This document shows, piece after piece, positions 1-8,100 of a DNA stretch of 33,974 bases. The first letter of the stretch is position 1. Every line of letters starts with the position of its first letter. This DNA is from Bacteroidota bacterium (GTDB lineage Bacteria > Bacteroidota > Bacteroidia > Chitinophagales > Saprospiraceae), in NCBI GenBank assembly GCA_029561355.1, contig JAKQJD010000208.1:1-33974 (forward strand), read 5' to 3'. A program made the translations under genes and the position numbers. The notes under the pieces were generated by a model. The model was not told the origin of the DNA. It did no database searches and saw only the letters and a program-made list of their open reading frames with translations.

Positions 1-533
1 GGATGACCCTGCGCGCCGATGCCAACCAGGGCTACGATGCACCCACCTTGCAGCGGTTTCTATCTGCCACCCAACACCTGAATCTCGAATTGATCGAACA
101 GCCTTTGCCCGTTGGCGAAGAAGAAATCCTGCGCGCATTTCCGCCCGGCATCCGCAACATGCTGGTGGCCGACGAGTCGCTGAAATCCGTCGAATCCGCC
201 CGTACGCTGGCGCAGCACCCGCAGCCGTTCGGTATTTTCAACATCAAACTGATGAAATGCGGCGGCATCGCCGGGGCGCTGGATATTGCACAAGTAGCCC
301 GGCCTGTCGGGATCGACCTGTTCTGGGGCTGCAACGACGAAAGTATCGTCAGCATCACGGCGGCGCTGCATGCGGCCTTTGCCTGCGAACACACGCGCTA
401 TCTTGATCTGGACGGCAGTTTCGATCTGGCAGAAGATGTGGTGCAGGGCGGGTTTGTTCTGGAAAACGGGTGTTTAAGGTTGGCGGAGGGGAACGGGCTG
501 GGACTTTGTAACGCGGATTTCGCGGATTGGTAG
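1..533 (+). CDS. Dipeptide epimerase-like enolase-superfamily enzyme, C-terminal part
   Basis: The gene is cut by the window edge; the first whole codon in frame is at position 3. The visible 176 residues are the barrel part of a mandelate racemase/muconate lactonizing-type enzyme. Seen in order are RADANQGY (metal-ligand Asp and Asn), LIEQP (metal-ligand Glu), ADES (metal-ligand Asp) and FNIKLMKCGG (catalytic Lys). A DLDGSFDLAED stretch near the end resembles the DxD motif of L-Ala-D/L-Glu epimerases, which act in murein peptide recycling. The usual family C-terminus falls near GNGLGL; the last residues CNADFADW are encoded by an intergenic-type repeat (GCGGATT units) that runs through the stop codon. 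The superfamily is clear, the exact substrate is inferred, and the N-terminal lid domain and KxK motif lie outside the window. Confidence 0.85.
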   Translation, partial: MTLRADANQGYDAPTLQRFLSATQHLNLELIEQPLPVGEEEILRAFPPGIRNMLVADESLKSVESARTLAQHPQPFGIFNIKLMKCGGIAGALDIAQVARPVGIDLFWGCNDESIVSITAALHAAFACEHTRYLDLDGSFDLAEDVVQGGFVLENGCLRLAEGNGLGLCNADFADW

Positions 534-560
534 CGGATTTACGCGGATTGGGAACGCGGA
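511..560. repeat. GCGGATT short-unit repeat running through the gene end
   Basis: Four close copies of CGCGGATT-type units lie here, two before and two after the TAG stop at 531-533 of the epimerase-like gene. No matching inverted arm was found within the following 400 bases. It looks like a single-arm version of the short-unit repeats that flank stop codons elsewhere in this window. Confidence 0.7.
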
Positions 561-968
561 AGAACGCGAATTCTGCCTCTTCCATGTTATAGACCGCCAT
601 CGTTATCGGTGTTTGAAAACCTTTTTTACAGCCTTGCTGGTCTTGATCACTGTAAAATACTCTCTCCAAAGCGCTGGTCGTGGCCTTTCGACAGTGCTCA
701 GGACACCTGCCCGCCATTGACTCTACAAGGGCGTAGCCGAGCAGTACCCAACGGGATTGTTGTTCACAAAACCCCGTAATACCCATGTTTTTTCATGCTC
801 CTAACTCTATGGCTTCCAAAGCCTTATCTTCTATTTGTTTAATTTTTACAAATATTTTTACCTAAAAGATTAAACAAAAACAACGTACATGCATTTAAGC
901 CCTTATCTAATTAGATATAATACGCTCTTCCATTAACACAAACCACTACTTTAAAAATCTTACAAAAC
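534..968. other. Intergenic region of 435 bases without a supported gene
   Basis: The first part carries the GCGGATT repeat. The middle (about 600-790) has no recognisable gene. It includes TTTCGACAGTGCTCAGGACA at about 686-705, which resembles intergenic CTTCGACAAGCTCAGGACA-type sequences I recall from many bacterial genomes; this is memory, not a search result. The last part (790-968) is AT-rich and probably carries the promoter of the fasciclin gene, but no clear TAnnTTTG element was found. Confidence 0.6.
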
Positions 969-1913
969 ATGAAACAATTCCTTTTCGGCACCCTGCTGGT
1001 AATGGGTGCAATGCTCACAGTAACCGCTTGCAAAGACGATGAAGAAACGCCCAAAAACATCGTAGAACTTGCACAAAGCAACGCCAACCTGAGTATCCTG
1101 GTAGACGCCGTGGTATATACCGACCTGGCCGCAACCCTGAGTGGCACTACCGAGTATACCGTTTTTGCCCCTACCAATGCTGCGTTCACTGCCTTGCTGC
1201 AGTCGCTGGGTGTCGCCAAAATCACGGATGTGGACAAAGCGACGGTAAAAGCCATTCTGCTCAATCACGTGGTAGCCGGCGAAGTAAAATCGGGCGCCAT
1301 CACTACCGGTTATGTAAAGTCCCTGTCGCCTTTCGGCGCCACCACGAGCACGTTAAGCCTGTATATTGCCAAAAGCGGCTCGAACGTTACAGTTAACAAA
1401 GACGTGAACGTGACCACGGCCGACCTCGATGCCTCCAATGGCGTGGTACACGTGGTGGACAAGGTGATCACCCTGCCGACCATCGTTAACCATGCGCTGA
1501 ACAACCCCAATTTCAGCACGCTCGTAGCGGCACTTACCCGCTCCGACCTCGGTGTGGATTATGTTACCATCCTGTCCGGCGCCGGTCCGTTTACGGTATT
1601 TGCGCCTACGAACGACGCGTTTGCAGCCTTGTTGACTGAATTGAGCGCTCCCAACCTGGCCGCCATCGATGCCGCTACCCTGAATAAAGTACTGCAATAC
1701 CACGTGGTAAGCGGCGCCAATGTGCTGGCCGCAACGCTCACGGAAGGTCAGCAGGTGACAACTTTCCAGGGTGGAAAATTCACCATCAACCTGGCCGGCG
1801 GCGCCAAGATCAAGGACCTGAACAACCGCACGTCCAATATTATTGTCACCGATGTGCAGGGCTCCAACGGCGTTGTTCACGCCATCGACAAGGTGCTGCT
1901 GCCGACGCTGTAA
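969..1913 (+). CDS. Fasciclin (FAS1) domain lipoprotein, two domains
   Basis: A 314-residue exported lipoprotein. The N-terminus has Lys, a hydrophobic stretch and the lipobox VTAC with Cys at 21, followed by an acidic KDDEE linker, which fits lipidation and possible outer-membrane export. Two FAS1 domains follow, about residues 28-165 and 168-314. Each has the paired motifs: TVFAPTNAAF and TVFAPTNDAF (H1 box), NHVVAGEV and YHVVSGANV (central His box), and NGVVHVVDKV and NGVVHAIDKV (H2 box). FAS1 domains generally mediate adhesion; a role in cell-surface or matrix contact is inferred. The gene stands alone, is followed by a good terminator hairpin, and converges with the Crp-like gene. Confidence 0.93.
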   Translation: MKQFLFGTLLVMGAMLTVTACKDDEETPKNIVELAQSNANLSILVDAVVYTDLAATLSGTTEYTVFAPTNAAFTALLQSLGVAKITDVDKATVKAILLNHVVAGEVKSGAITTGYVKSLSPFGATTSTLSLYIAKSGSNVTVNKDVNVTTADLDASNGVVHVVDKVITLPTIVNHALNNPNFSTLVAALTRSDLGVDYVTILSGAGPFTVFAPTNDAFAALLTELSAPNLAAIDAATLNKVLQYHVVSGANVLAATLTEGQQVTTFQGGKFTINLAGGAKIKDLNNRTSNIIVTDVQGSNGVVHAIDKVLLPTL

Positions 1914-1941
1914 GTTTTTCGCGGGGCAATGAAGTCATACG

Positions 1942-1980
1942 GCCGGCTCACAAGTGGTATTGTGGGTCGGCTATTTTTAT
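1942..1980 (+). terminator. Rho-independent terminator of the fasciclin gene
   Basis: A 12-base-pair stem (1942-1953 with 1960-1971, two G-U pairs) with a six-base loop is followed by TATTTTTAT. It lies 28 bases after the fasciclin stop codon. Confidence 0.85.
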
Positions 1981-1997
1981 GCCCGGAAGGGGGTGTG

Positions 1998-2336
1998 GCA
2001 TTTAGTTCCGCGCAGGGTCGTTTAGGTTGTTTTGAGAAGCGTTTAGGTTGTTTACGTATACGTTTAGGTCTTTTTGAGAAGCGTTTAGGTGGAGAACCTA
2101 AACGACGCGGTTACCGACTGAAAATTTTAGGTCTGAGACCCAAACGTTTAGGTTCTCCAACCTAAACACTTCTCAAAAAGACCTAAACGCATCTCATTTC
2201 GACCCAAACGGATCCTTGCAGGAGCGGATGACATCTCTAATGAACCCAAAGGTTTGTCCATGGGACTGAAACGTTTCGTGACAGGACGTAAACGTATCTT
2301 GAAGGAACCTAAAAACATCTCAACAGGACATCTTAA
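1998..2336. repeat. 21-base periodic array with a long internal inverted repeat
   Basis: CGTTTAGG occurs at 2019, 2040, 2061 and 2082, exactly 21 bases apart. The register continues in weaker form at 2103, 2124 and 2145. From about 2169 to 2336 the units point the other way (CCTAAACG at the unit end), with boundaries at 2189, 2210, 2231, 2252, 2273, 2294 and 2315. Segment 2061-2104 is the reverse complement of 2145-2189 with one inserted base and one mismatch. Each arm also folds on itself: 2082-2104 is a 9-base-pair stem with a 5-base loop, and 2146-2166 is another hairpin. The array ends two bases before the stop codon of the crp-like gene. No conserved-spacer structure or cas gene is present, so it is not a CRISPR array. 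Confidence 0.9.
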
Positions 2337-2337
2337 T

Positions 2338-3024
2338 TCACTCGCCTCTCATCTCCCCTTCCAATCCCTCCAAATCCCTTACCAGCAACCTTGATCGATT
2401 AAAAGTCAGCAGTTTTTTATATCTTAAATCATTGAGCGTAGTCGTCACCGTCTGGCGGCTGGTAGCGGTCAGGTTGGCGATTTCCTGGTGGGTGAGAAAC
2501 TGGCGCACCACCCATTCGTAGCCCACGCGCTGGCCCTTGTTTTTCACCAGCGTGACCAGAAATTCCACGATGCGGCTGCGGCTGTCGCGGAAGATGAGCG
2601 ATTCCAGGCGGCGCTCCATTTCCAGTTGGCGGGTGCCGAACATCTTCATAAAGAACAGGTTGAGCTCGCTGCGGTCGCGCATGAGGCCGCGCAGTTCGTC
2701 GAGCGACACGATGCACACCGTCGTGTCCTCCAGTGCTGTGGCGAAGTCGTGGCGCGTTTGCTCACCGAGCAGCGCCAGTTCGCCGAACACCTCGCCGCGG
2801 CCGAGAATGGCCTTGGTGATCTCCTTGCCTTCGTCGTTCATCACCGAAATTTTGATGCGGCCCTGATCGATAAAAAAGATGCGGTCCGACAGTTCGCTGG
2901 GCACATACACCGGCTCGCCTTTTTTATAGGTCTTGTGCTGGTGCCGGGCCATGAGTGCGTCGTCGCCGAGTTTGATCGGGCAGAGCAGGTGGGTCACGTC
3001 GATGTTTTCCAAATGCCAAAGCAT
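2338..3024 (-). CDS. Crp/Fnr-family transcription regulator
   Basis: A 228-residue two-domain regulator. Residues about 25-140 form a cyclic-nucleotide-binding-like barrel with the phosphate-cassette motif GEVFGELALLGEQTRHDFA. Residues about 150-220 form the winged helix with LTHQEIANLTATSRQTVTTTL, the recognition helix of the Crp family. In E. coli CRP an Arg-Ser pair in the cassette binds the cAMP phosphate. Here the matching stretch reads TRHDFA, so the pair is not conserved and cAMP may not be the ligand. There are no Fnr-type Cys clusters at the N-terminus. The target genes cannot be told from the sequence. The gene is monocistronic, converging with the fasciclin gene. Confidence 0.93.
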   Translation of the reverse strand: MLWHLENIDVTHLLCPIKLGDDALMARHQHKTYKKGEPVYVPSELSDRIFFIDQGRIKISVMNDEGKEITKAILGRGEVFGELALLGEQTRHDFATALEDTTVCIVSLDELRGLMRDRSELNLFFMKMFGTRQLEMERRLESLIFRDSRSRIVEFLVTLVKNKGQRVGYEWVVRQFLTHQEIANLTATSRQTVTTTLNDLRYKKLLTFNRSRLLVRDLEGLEGEMRGE

Positions 3025-3027
3025 GAT

Positions 3028-3072
3028 CAGAAAGTGAGAGGGTGAGAGATGTGAGAGGGTGAGAGCGGGTAA
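3028..3072. repeat. GTGAGAG short-unit repeat upstream of the crp-like gene
   Basis: Four GTGAGAG copies follow each other at 7-9 base spacing just upstream of the crp-like start codon. A short segment GGGTAAGGG at its far end is nearly complementary to CCCTTATCC at about 3134-3142. The tract has no long inverted partner. Confidence 0.65.
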
Positions 3073-3144
3073 GGGATTATTGCGTTCTACGCTTTAAAGT
3101 CTGACAAAGTGCCGTGAAAAAATTAAAAATCTTCCCTTATCCAC

Positions 3145-3170
3145 CCCTAATAACAAATAACTAATAACTA
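3145..3170. repeat. Single-arm TTATTAG repeat at the dnaX stop codon
   Basis: Read on the minus strand, the sequence starting at the dnaX stop is TAGTTATTAGTTATTTG, then TTATTAGGGGTGG. This closely resembles the left arm that starts at the folA stop codon (23514) and the arms at 10231 and 10296, but here no matching second arm follows. It may be a decayed or incipient member of the same palindrome family. Confidence 0.6.
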
Positions 3171-4907
3171 CTCATCCAACTTCAGGTCGAAACGCTTCAC
3201 CAACTCCTCTACCATCGGGTTCGTGGTTTTCAGCCGGTCAAGTTTTTCCTTGGTGGTGAGGGCGCGCTGTGGCCTGGCAATCACCTGTTCGCGGGCTTTG
3301 GTGTCGTCGACCACCAGTTCGAATTTCAGCGACATATCGTGCAGGCGGTGGCGCAGCGTATCGAGCAGACGCGTGGTTTCGCCCTGCACGTGGCTGCGGT
3401 CGATGGCACTTCTTACCGTCACTGTGAGCAGGTGCGCGTCGAGGCGCAAATCGGCGTTGGTAAGCGCCATACGCACCAGGTTCGACTCCATGGATTGCGC
3501 ATAGGCGGCCCATTCCGTTTTAATATTTTCGAGGGAAAGCCGGCTTTGCAGGCTGGCTTTGTGGGCCTCTTCCACTTCCACAGCCTGGTCGTAGGCATCG
3601 AGACTTAAAGGAATACTTTCCGCTTTTTTCATGCCCTGCCGGATGCCGGAAGCCAGAGCGATCATTTCGCTGCGGTCGAGCGGCATAGCGTTGCCGTTGG
3701 CTGTTTTGACGGGTTGGGGAGCCGGCGGAGGGGCGGAATTTCCGTTGGCAGGCGGCTGCGGCGGGGTTTTCGTTACGTCAATCGTTTTTTTTTCCGGTCC
3801 GGCGGCAGGTGTAGCGCGGTGGATGTAGCACATTTTCAGGAGCGCCATTTCGACGTGCAGTCGTTTGTTACGCGCCATCTTGAAGTTGATATCGCAGTCG
3901 TTGCACAGGTTCAGGGCTGTGAGCAGGAACGACGACGGCGCCAGCGACGCCTGTTTGCGGTAACGTTCGCGCAGCGATTCGCCCACTTCGAGCAGGTCGA
4001 GCGTGGTGGCGTCCTTGCAGACGAGGATGTTGCGCAGGTGTTCGGCCAGTCCTCCGATGAAAATATCGGCCTCGAAACCCTTGCGCAGAATCTGGTCGAA
4101 CAGGTTCAGGATCGCCGGGGCATCTTCGGCCAGCAGCGCGTCCGTTATTTGAAAATAGTAGTCGTAATCGAGCACGTTGAGGTTCTCGATCACGTCTTCG
4201 TAGCGCACTTTTTTACCGGAAAAACTGATGATACGGTCGAAAATGGAAAGCGCGTCGCGCAGGGCGCCATCGGCTTTTTGCCCGATGATGTGCAGGGCAT
4301 CTTCTTCAGCCTCGATACCTTCTTTACGGCAAATTTCTTTCAGGTGTAATACCATGTCAGCCACGGTGATACGACGAAAATCGAAGATCTGGCAGCGCGA
4401 CAGAATGGTCGGGATGATCTTGTGTTTTTCCGTAGTCGCCAGAATAAAAATGGCGTACGGCGGCGGCTCTTCCAGCGTTTTCAGAAACGCATTGAACGCC
4501 TGGTTGGAGAGCATGTGCACCTCGTCGATGATGAACACTTTGTAACGGCCCTGCTGCGGCTGGAAGCGCACCTGCTCCGTAAGGGCACGGATGTGTTCCA
4601 CGGAGTTGTTCGAAGCGGCGTCGAGTTCGATGATGTTGAACGACGCATTTTCATTGAACGACTTGCAGGAAGCGCACTCGTTGCAGGCTTCGTAGTCTTT
4701 CGTACGGTTTTCGCAGTTCAGTATTTTGGCCAGAATCCGCGCACAGGTAGTTTTGCCCACGCCCCTCGGGCCGGTGAACAAAAAGGCATGTGCTACGTGG
4801 TCGGTGGCCAGTGCATTTTTAAGCGTACCGGCAACATGCTGCTGCCCCACAACGTCTTCAAAACGCTGCGGACGATACTTTCGGGCTGATACAATGAAGT
4901 TGCTCAT
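3168..4907 (-). CDS. dnaX: DNA polymerase III gamma/tau subunit
   Basis: The clamp-loader ATPase of the replicative polymerase, 579 residues. Seen in order are Walker A GPRGVGKT at 46-53, the zinc module Cys at 65, 75, 78 and 81, Walker B DEVH at 128-131, the TTE sensor at 158-160 and the arginine-finger motif SRC at 170-172. After the collar domain (to about 370) comes a Pro-rich linker and a C-terminal tau region of about 170 residues. A run of nine A on the coding strand spans codons 372-375, in the correct phase for slippage (see the separate entry). The start codon is seven bases from a TACTTTTG promoter element, so the mRNA may be nearly leaderless. The gene ends in a TTATTAG-type repeat. 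Confidence 0.97.
   Translation of the reverse strand: MSNFIVSARKYRPQRFEDVVGQQHVAGTLKNALATDHVAHAFLFTGPRGVGKTTCARILAKILNCENRTKDYEACNECASCKSFNENASFNIIELDAASNNSVEHIRALTEQVRFQPQQGRYKVFIIDEVHMLSNQAFNAFLKTLEEPPPYAIFILATTEKHKIIPTILSRCQIFDFRRITVADMVLHLKEICRKEGIEAEEDALHIIGQKADGALRDALSIFDRIISFSGKKVRYEDVIENLNVLDYDYYFQITDALLAEDAPAILNLFDQILRKGFEADIFIGGLAEHLRNILVCKDATTLDLLEVGESLRERYRKQASLAPSSFLLTALNLCNDCDINFKMARNKRLHVEMALLKMCYIHRATPAAGPEKKTIDVTKTPPQPPANGNSAPPPAPQPVKTANGNAMPLDRSEMIALASGIRQGMKKAESIPLSLDAYDQAVEVEEAHKASLQSRLSLENIKTEWAAYAQSMESNLVRMALTNADLRLDAHLLTVTVRSAIDRSHVQGETTRLLDTLRHRLHDMSLKFELVVDDTKAREQVIARPQRALTTKEKLDRLKTTNPMVEELVKRFDLKLDE
3785..3793 (-). promoter_or_regulatory. A9 slippery run in dnaX, predicted to make the short gamma form
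   Basis: On the coding strand the sequence is GAA AAA AAA ACG ATT GAC. This contains A-AAA-AAA in the phase of a minus-one slippery heptamer. One extra A in the transcript, or a minus-one ribosome shift, gives GAA AAA AAA AAC GAT TGA, a stop after two new codons. Loss of one A gives CGA TTG ACG TAA, a stop after three. Thermus thermophilus dnaX is known to use an A9 run for transcriptional slippage, and E. coli uses A-AAA-AAG for frameshifting. The predicted gamma form is about 376 residues and ends just after the collar domain. Confidence 0.7.
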
Positions 4908-4914
4908 CTGCCGA

Positions 4915-4922
4915 CAAAAGTA
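4915..4922 (-). promoter_or_regulatory. Minus-7 promoter element TACTTTTG of dnaX
   Basis: This fits the Bacteroidota minus-7 consensus TAnnTTTG on the minus strand. It ends seven bases before the dnaX start codon, so transcription would start almost at the ATG. No clear minus-33 TTG was seen. Confidence 0.5.
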
Positions 4923-4930
4923 AGAAATTT

Positions 4931-5129
4931 AGTGCGAAGTCTTCAGTGCGAAGTGCGAAGTCTTTTTCAAGTGCGAAGTACGGAAGCAGTCCGAAGTCGT
5001 CAGTGCGAAGTCCGAAGTCGTCAGTGCGAAGTCCGAAGTCCACATTCACTCTAATGCCGTGGCTTCGCACTTCGCACTGACGACTTCGGACTATCTCCGG
5101 ACTTCGCACTTCGTACTTCGGACTGATGA
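4931..5129. repeat. Inverted repeat with GTGCGAA/GTCCGAA units after the giant protease gene
   Basis: The left arm has tandem 7-base units (GTGCGAA, GTCCGAA, GTCGTCA) that combine to a 21-base repeat at 5001-5021 and 5022-5042. Segment 5009-5040 pairs with 5062-5093: 24 bases perfect, then two mismatches among eight. More related units lie further out on both sides. The right end touches the TAG stop (5130-5132) of the protease gene. No coding function is supported. Confidence 0.85.
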
Positions 5130-8100
5130 CTATCTTACTACACTGAGCCGAACGGCCCCCGTTTTTTCACCGTCGCTCAACCGCAACACATACACGCCCT
5201 GCGGCAGATCCTGCAGGTCGATTTGCGTGTGGAAAGCGCCGCCGCCCGGGTTAAATTCGAGGTGGCGGAGCATACGGCCCGTCATATCGGCCACATCGGC
5301 GTGCAACACGGAAGGTGCGTCCGACAGGCTGATCTGAAACATACCGGTGCTTGGATTCGGCGAAATGTTCATACCCCAGGCAGCGCCCGGGTCGACTGTT
5401 TGCGTCAGATTCAGGAAAAATTCTGTCGAGTCCGCGCATAGTTTAATGTCGCGGGCATATATCGTATAAACCCCTTCCTGTAGGCCCGGGAACGTTTGTT
5501 CCGCCTGCCAGTTGATACCGTCGAGGCTGTATTCGTAACTGAACGTGCCGCCGCTGGCTACCGCGATAATGGTGTCGCCCTGATTGGTAACCTCCAGTTC
5601 CACAGGTGTGGGTTCCGTGATAGTTCCGCCGGTCGTAATGCTGAAACCGGCTGCATCCGTAATAGTCACCGTGTACACGCCCGGAGGCAGGTTGGTGAAA
5701 GTAGCCAGGAACGCGCAGGATGTACTACTGCTGCTGATGAAAGAGCCGGCCGCCGGGGAAATCATTGCCGTTACCGGAGCGATACCGCCGTCTACACAAA
5801 TTCCGATGATGCCATCCTGATCGCCTGCGCAGGAAACTGCTGCGGTGGCTTCAAAGAAAATGGCCAGCGTATTGCCCAGGGCCGTTGCCGTTGTACTGGC
5901 GGAGCAGCCGTTGGCGTCGGTCACCACGAAGGTGTATTCGCCTGCTTCGAGGTCGGTGAATGCAAAAGAATCGGAAGGCACATCGTTGATGGTCAACGTG
6001 TAGGGCGGCGTGCCGCCCGCAGGCTGCACGGTTACGTCGTTTACGTCAACGGTGGCTTCCACCGTCAGTTGCGCAGGTTCGGTTATTTCCACTCCGTTGG
6101 TGAAAACGTTCATCGCACCCGCATCACGCACTTCCACGGTGTAGTTGCCGGCTGTAAGTCCGGTAAATACATTGGACGTCTGGAACTCCTCTCCGTTCAG
6201 GCTGTATTCGAACGGCGGATTACTACCCGCAGCGGTGACTGTAATAGCACCGTCATTGCCGCCGAAGCAGGAAACGGCATGGGTGATTTCAGCCAGCGCC
6301 AGCAGGCTGTTCACGGCCACGAGCACGGTAACCGTTGTCACGCAGCCGTTGGCATCCTGCACGGCCAGCGTGTGTATTCCGTTGGGGATGTTCACAAAAA
6401 CGGGGCTGATCTGATAACTCAGTCCGTCGAGACTATACTGATAGGGGCCTGTGCCGCCTGTAGCCGTTACGGTTATCTGCGCATCGACCACGTTGGTCGT
6501 CACTACCACAGGCGTTGCATTCGCGATCGCAATCGGGCCGGCAGTCGCCGTAAAGCCGAATTGTCCGGTCACTACCACGGTGTAGGTGCCGGCTGAAAGG
6601 CCATCAAACACATTGGATGCCTGCGGCGTGCCGCTGTTCAGACTGTACTGGTAGTTTCCATCCAGGCCTGAGGCCGTTACGGTAATACTTCCGTCAGCGG
6701 CGTCGAAGCAGGAAACCGGGTGCGTCACCGTAGCGCTGGCAGCCAGGTTGTTTTGCAGAATGACGATACTGAAAATATTGTTGTGCAGCCAGGCAAAATT
6801 CTGCTCGTCATATACGTCGAAGCGGAAATTGTCCGTCAGGCTCAGGTCGCCGTTGTGCGTATACGTCAGCAAATTGGCATCGATATCTGCCTGGGTAAAT
6901 GTTGCGCCGGCACCCAAAGTATTGCCATTTAACAACAGCGAACCGTGTTGCGGCAATTGCAGCAGCGTATAAACCAGTTGGTCCGGCTGACCGCCGGCAA
7001 CTGCCTGCAGGTAAGCGGTCGTAACGCCTGCGGTGTTGCCTTGTGCGACAGACAGGGTGTTGTTGTGCACAAATGCACCGGCAGGAATTTCCGATTCGAA
7101 ACAGAAATTAATACTCCAACCATCGATCGAACCGCCGTCATCCGCTACGTTGTCGGTAACGGATAATTGCCAGTCGCCGGTCGCGCCTTGTCCGTTCAAC
7201 ACCGATAAGGGTTGTACGGGCTGGAAGGTTCCGGATAAAGCCGGGCTCGTGGAATTGCACTGATTCTCCAGTTCACCTGCCGTATTTATTGCCGCATCGT
7301 TGAAACTCAGTTCCAGATCGGCGTTGCCGCAACCGTATTGCGTGCCGGGCACCCCGGGCCGGTCAAACAGAATGATATCGGCGCCCCAGGGCGTGCTCAG
7401 CACGGCTTTCAGGTCGCCAACCCAGGTATGAGAAACGTTCAGATTCACTTGCGCGCTTCCGATAACGGCTACCGGAGATACATTCAGGGTGGAAATGGCC
7501 GTGTTCACGCTGGCATCGTCGATTACCTGCGGCACGTCGGTGCTGGAAAATGTCTGGTCGCATTGCAGGTTTTGTACCTGAAATGCAAAGATGGTGGAAA
7601 AGGCCGAAGACCCGCAGGCATTGGAAGCCCGTACGCGCCAGTAATACACCTGCCCGGGTTGCAGGCCTGAAACAGTAGCAGTCGTTCCGGAAAGTGTCTG
7701 GTTAAACACCGTATTTTCAAAACTGGCATTGTCAGACACCTGCACGGTGTAAGAAGAAGCAAAATTGACGTCTTGCCAGGTCATCGTTAAGCCCGTGGTC
7801 AATCCAGTAGTGCCATCAGTCGGGGAAATCAGTGTGGCAACACCGGGATTTCCGGGCAGTATCGTCATCGAAATGGTATCCGAGCGCTGAATCGTATCAG
7901 AAATGCCCATGATGACCAGGTCGTATTCACCCGACATGGACGGAGTAATCTGGGTAATGGTCACCGTTGCAGAGCCTGTTGCGTTCACCGAAGCCGGATT
8001 GAATGATACTGCGCTGCCGATCGGCGCGCCGCCGGCCGACAGTGCGACCTGGCCTGTAAAACCTGCGATCGCGGTGGTTTGAACAGTAAACGTGCCCGTA

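Noticed and set aside
355..786. Open frame of 143 codons on the minus strand overlapping the epimerase-like gene end
   Set aside because: No recognisable domain, overlaps a well-supported gene, and runs through repeat sequence.
1929..2165. Open frame of 78 codons after the fasciclin gene with a 7-residue repeat (RLGCFEK, RLGLFEK)
   Set aside because: It runs through the terminator and the 21-base repeat; the heptapeptide pattern follows from the DNA period, not from protein selection.
1998..2336. CRISPR array
   Set aside because: The units have no conserved-repeat/variable-spacer structure, reverse orientation midway, and no cas gene is nearby.
5496..6596. Long antisense open frame of 366 codons across the protease gene
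   Set aside because: It is a shadow of the codon bias in the repeat-rich protease; it has no recognisable domain.
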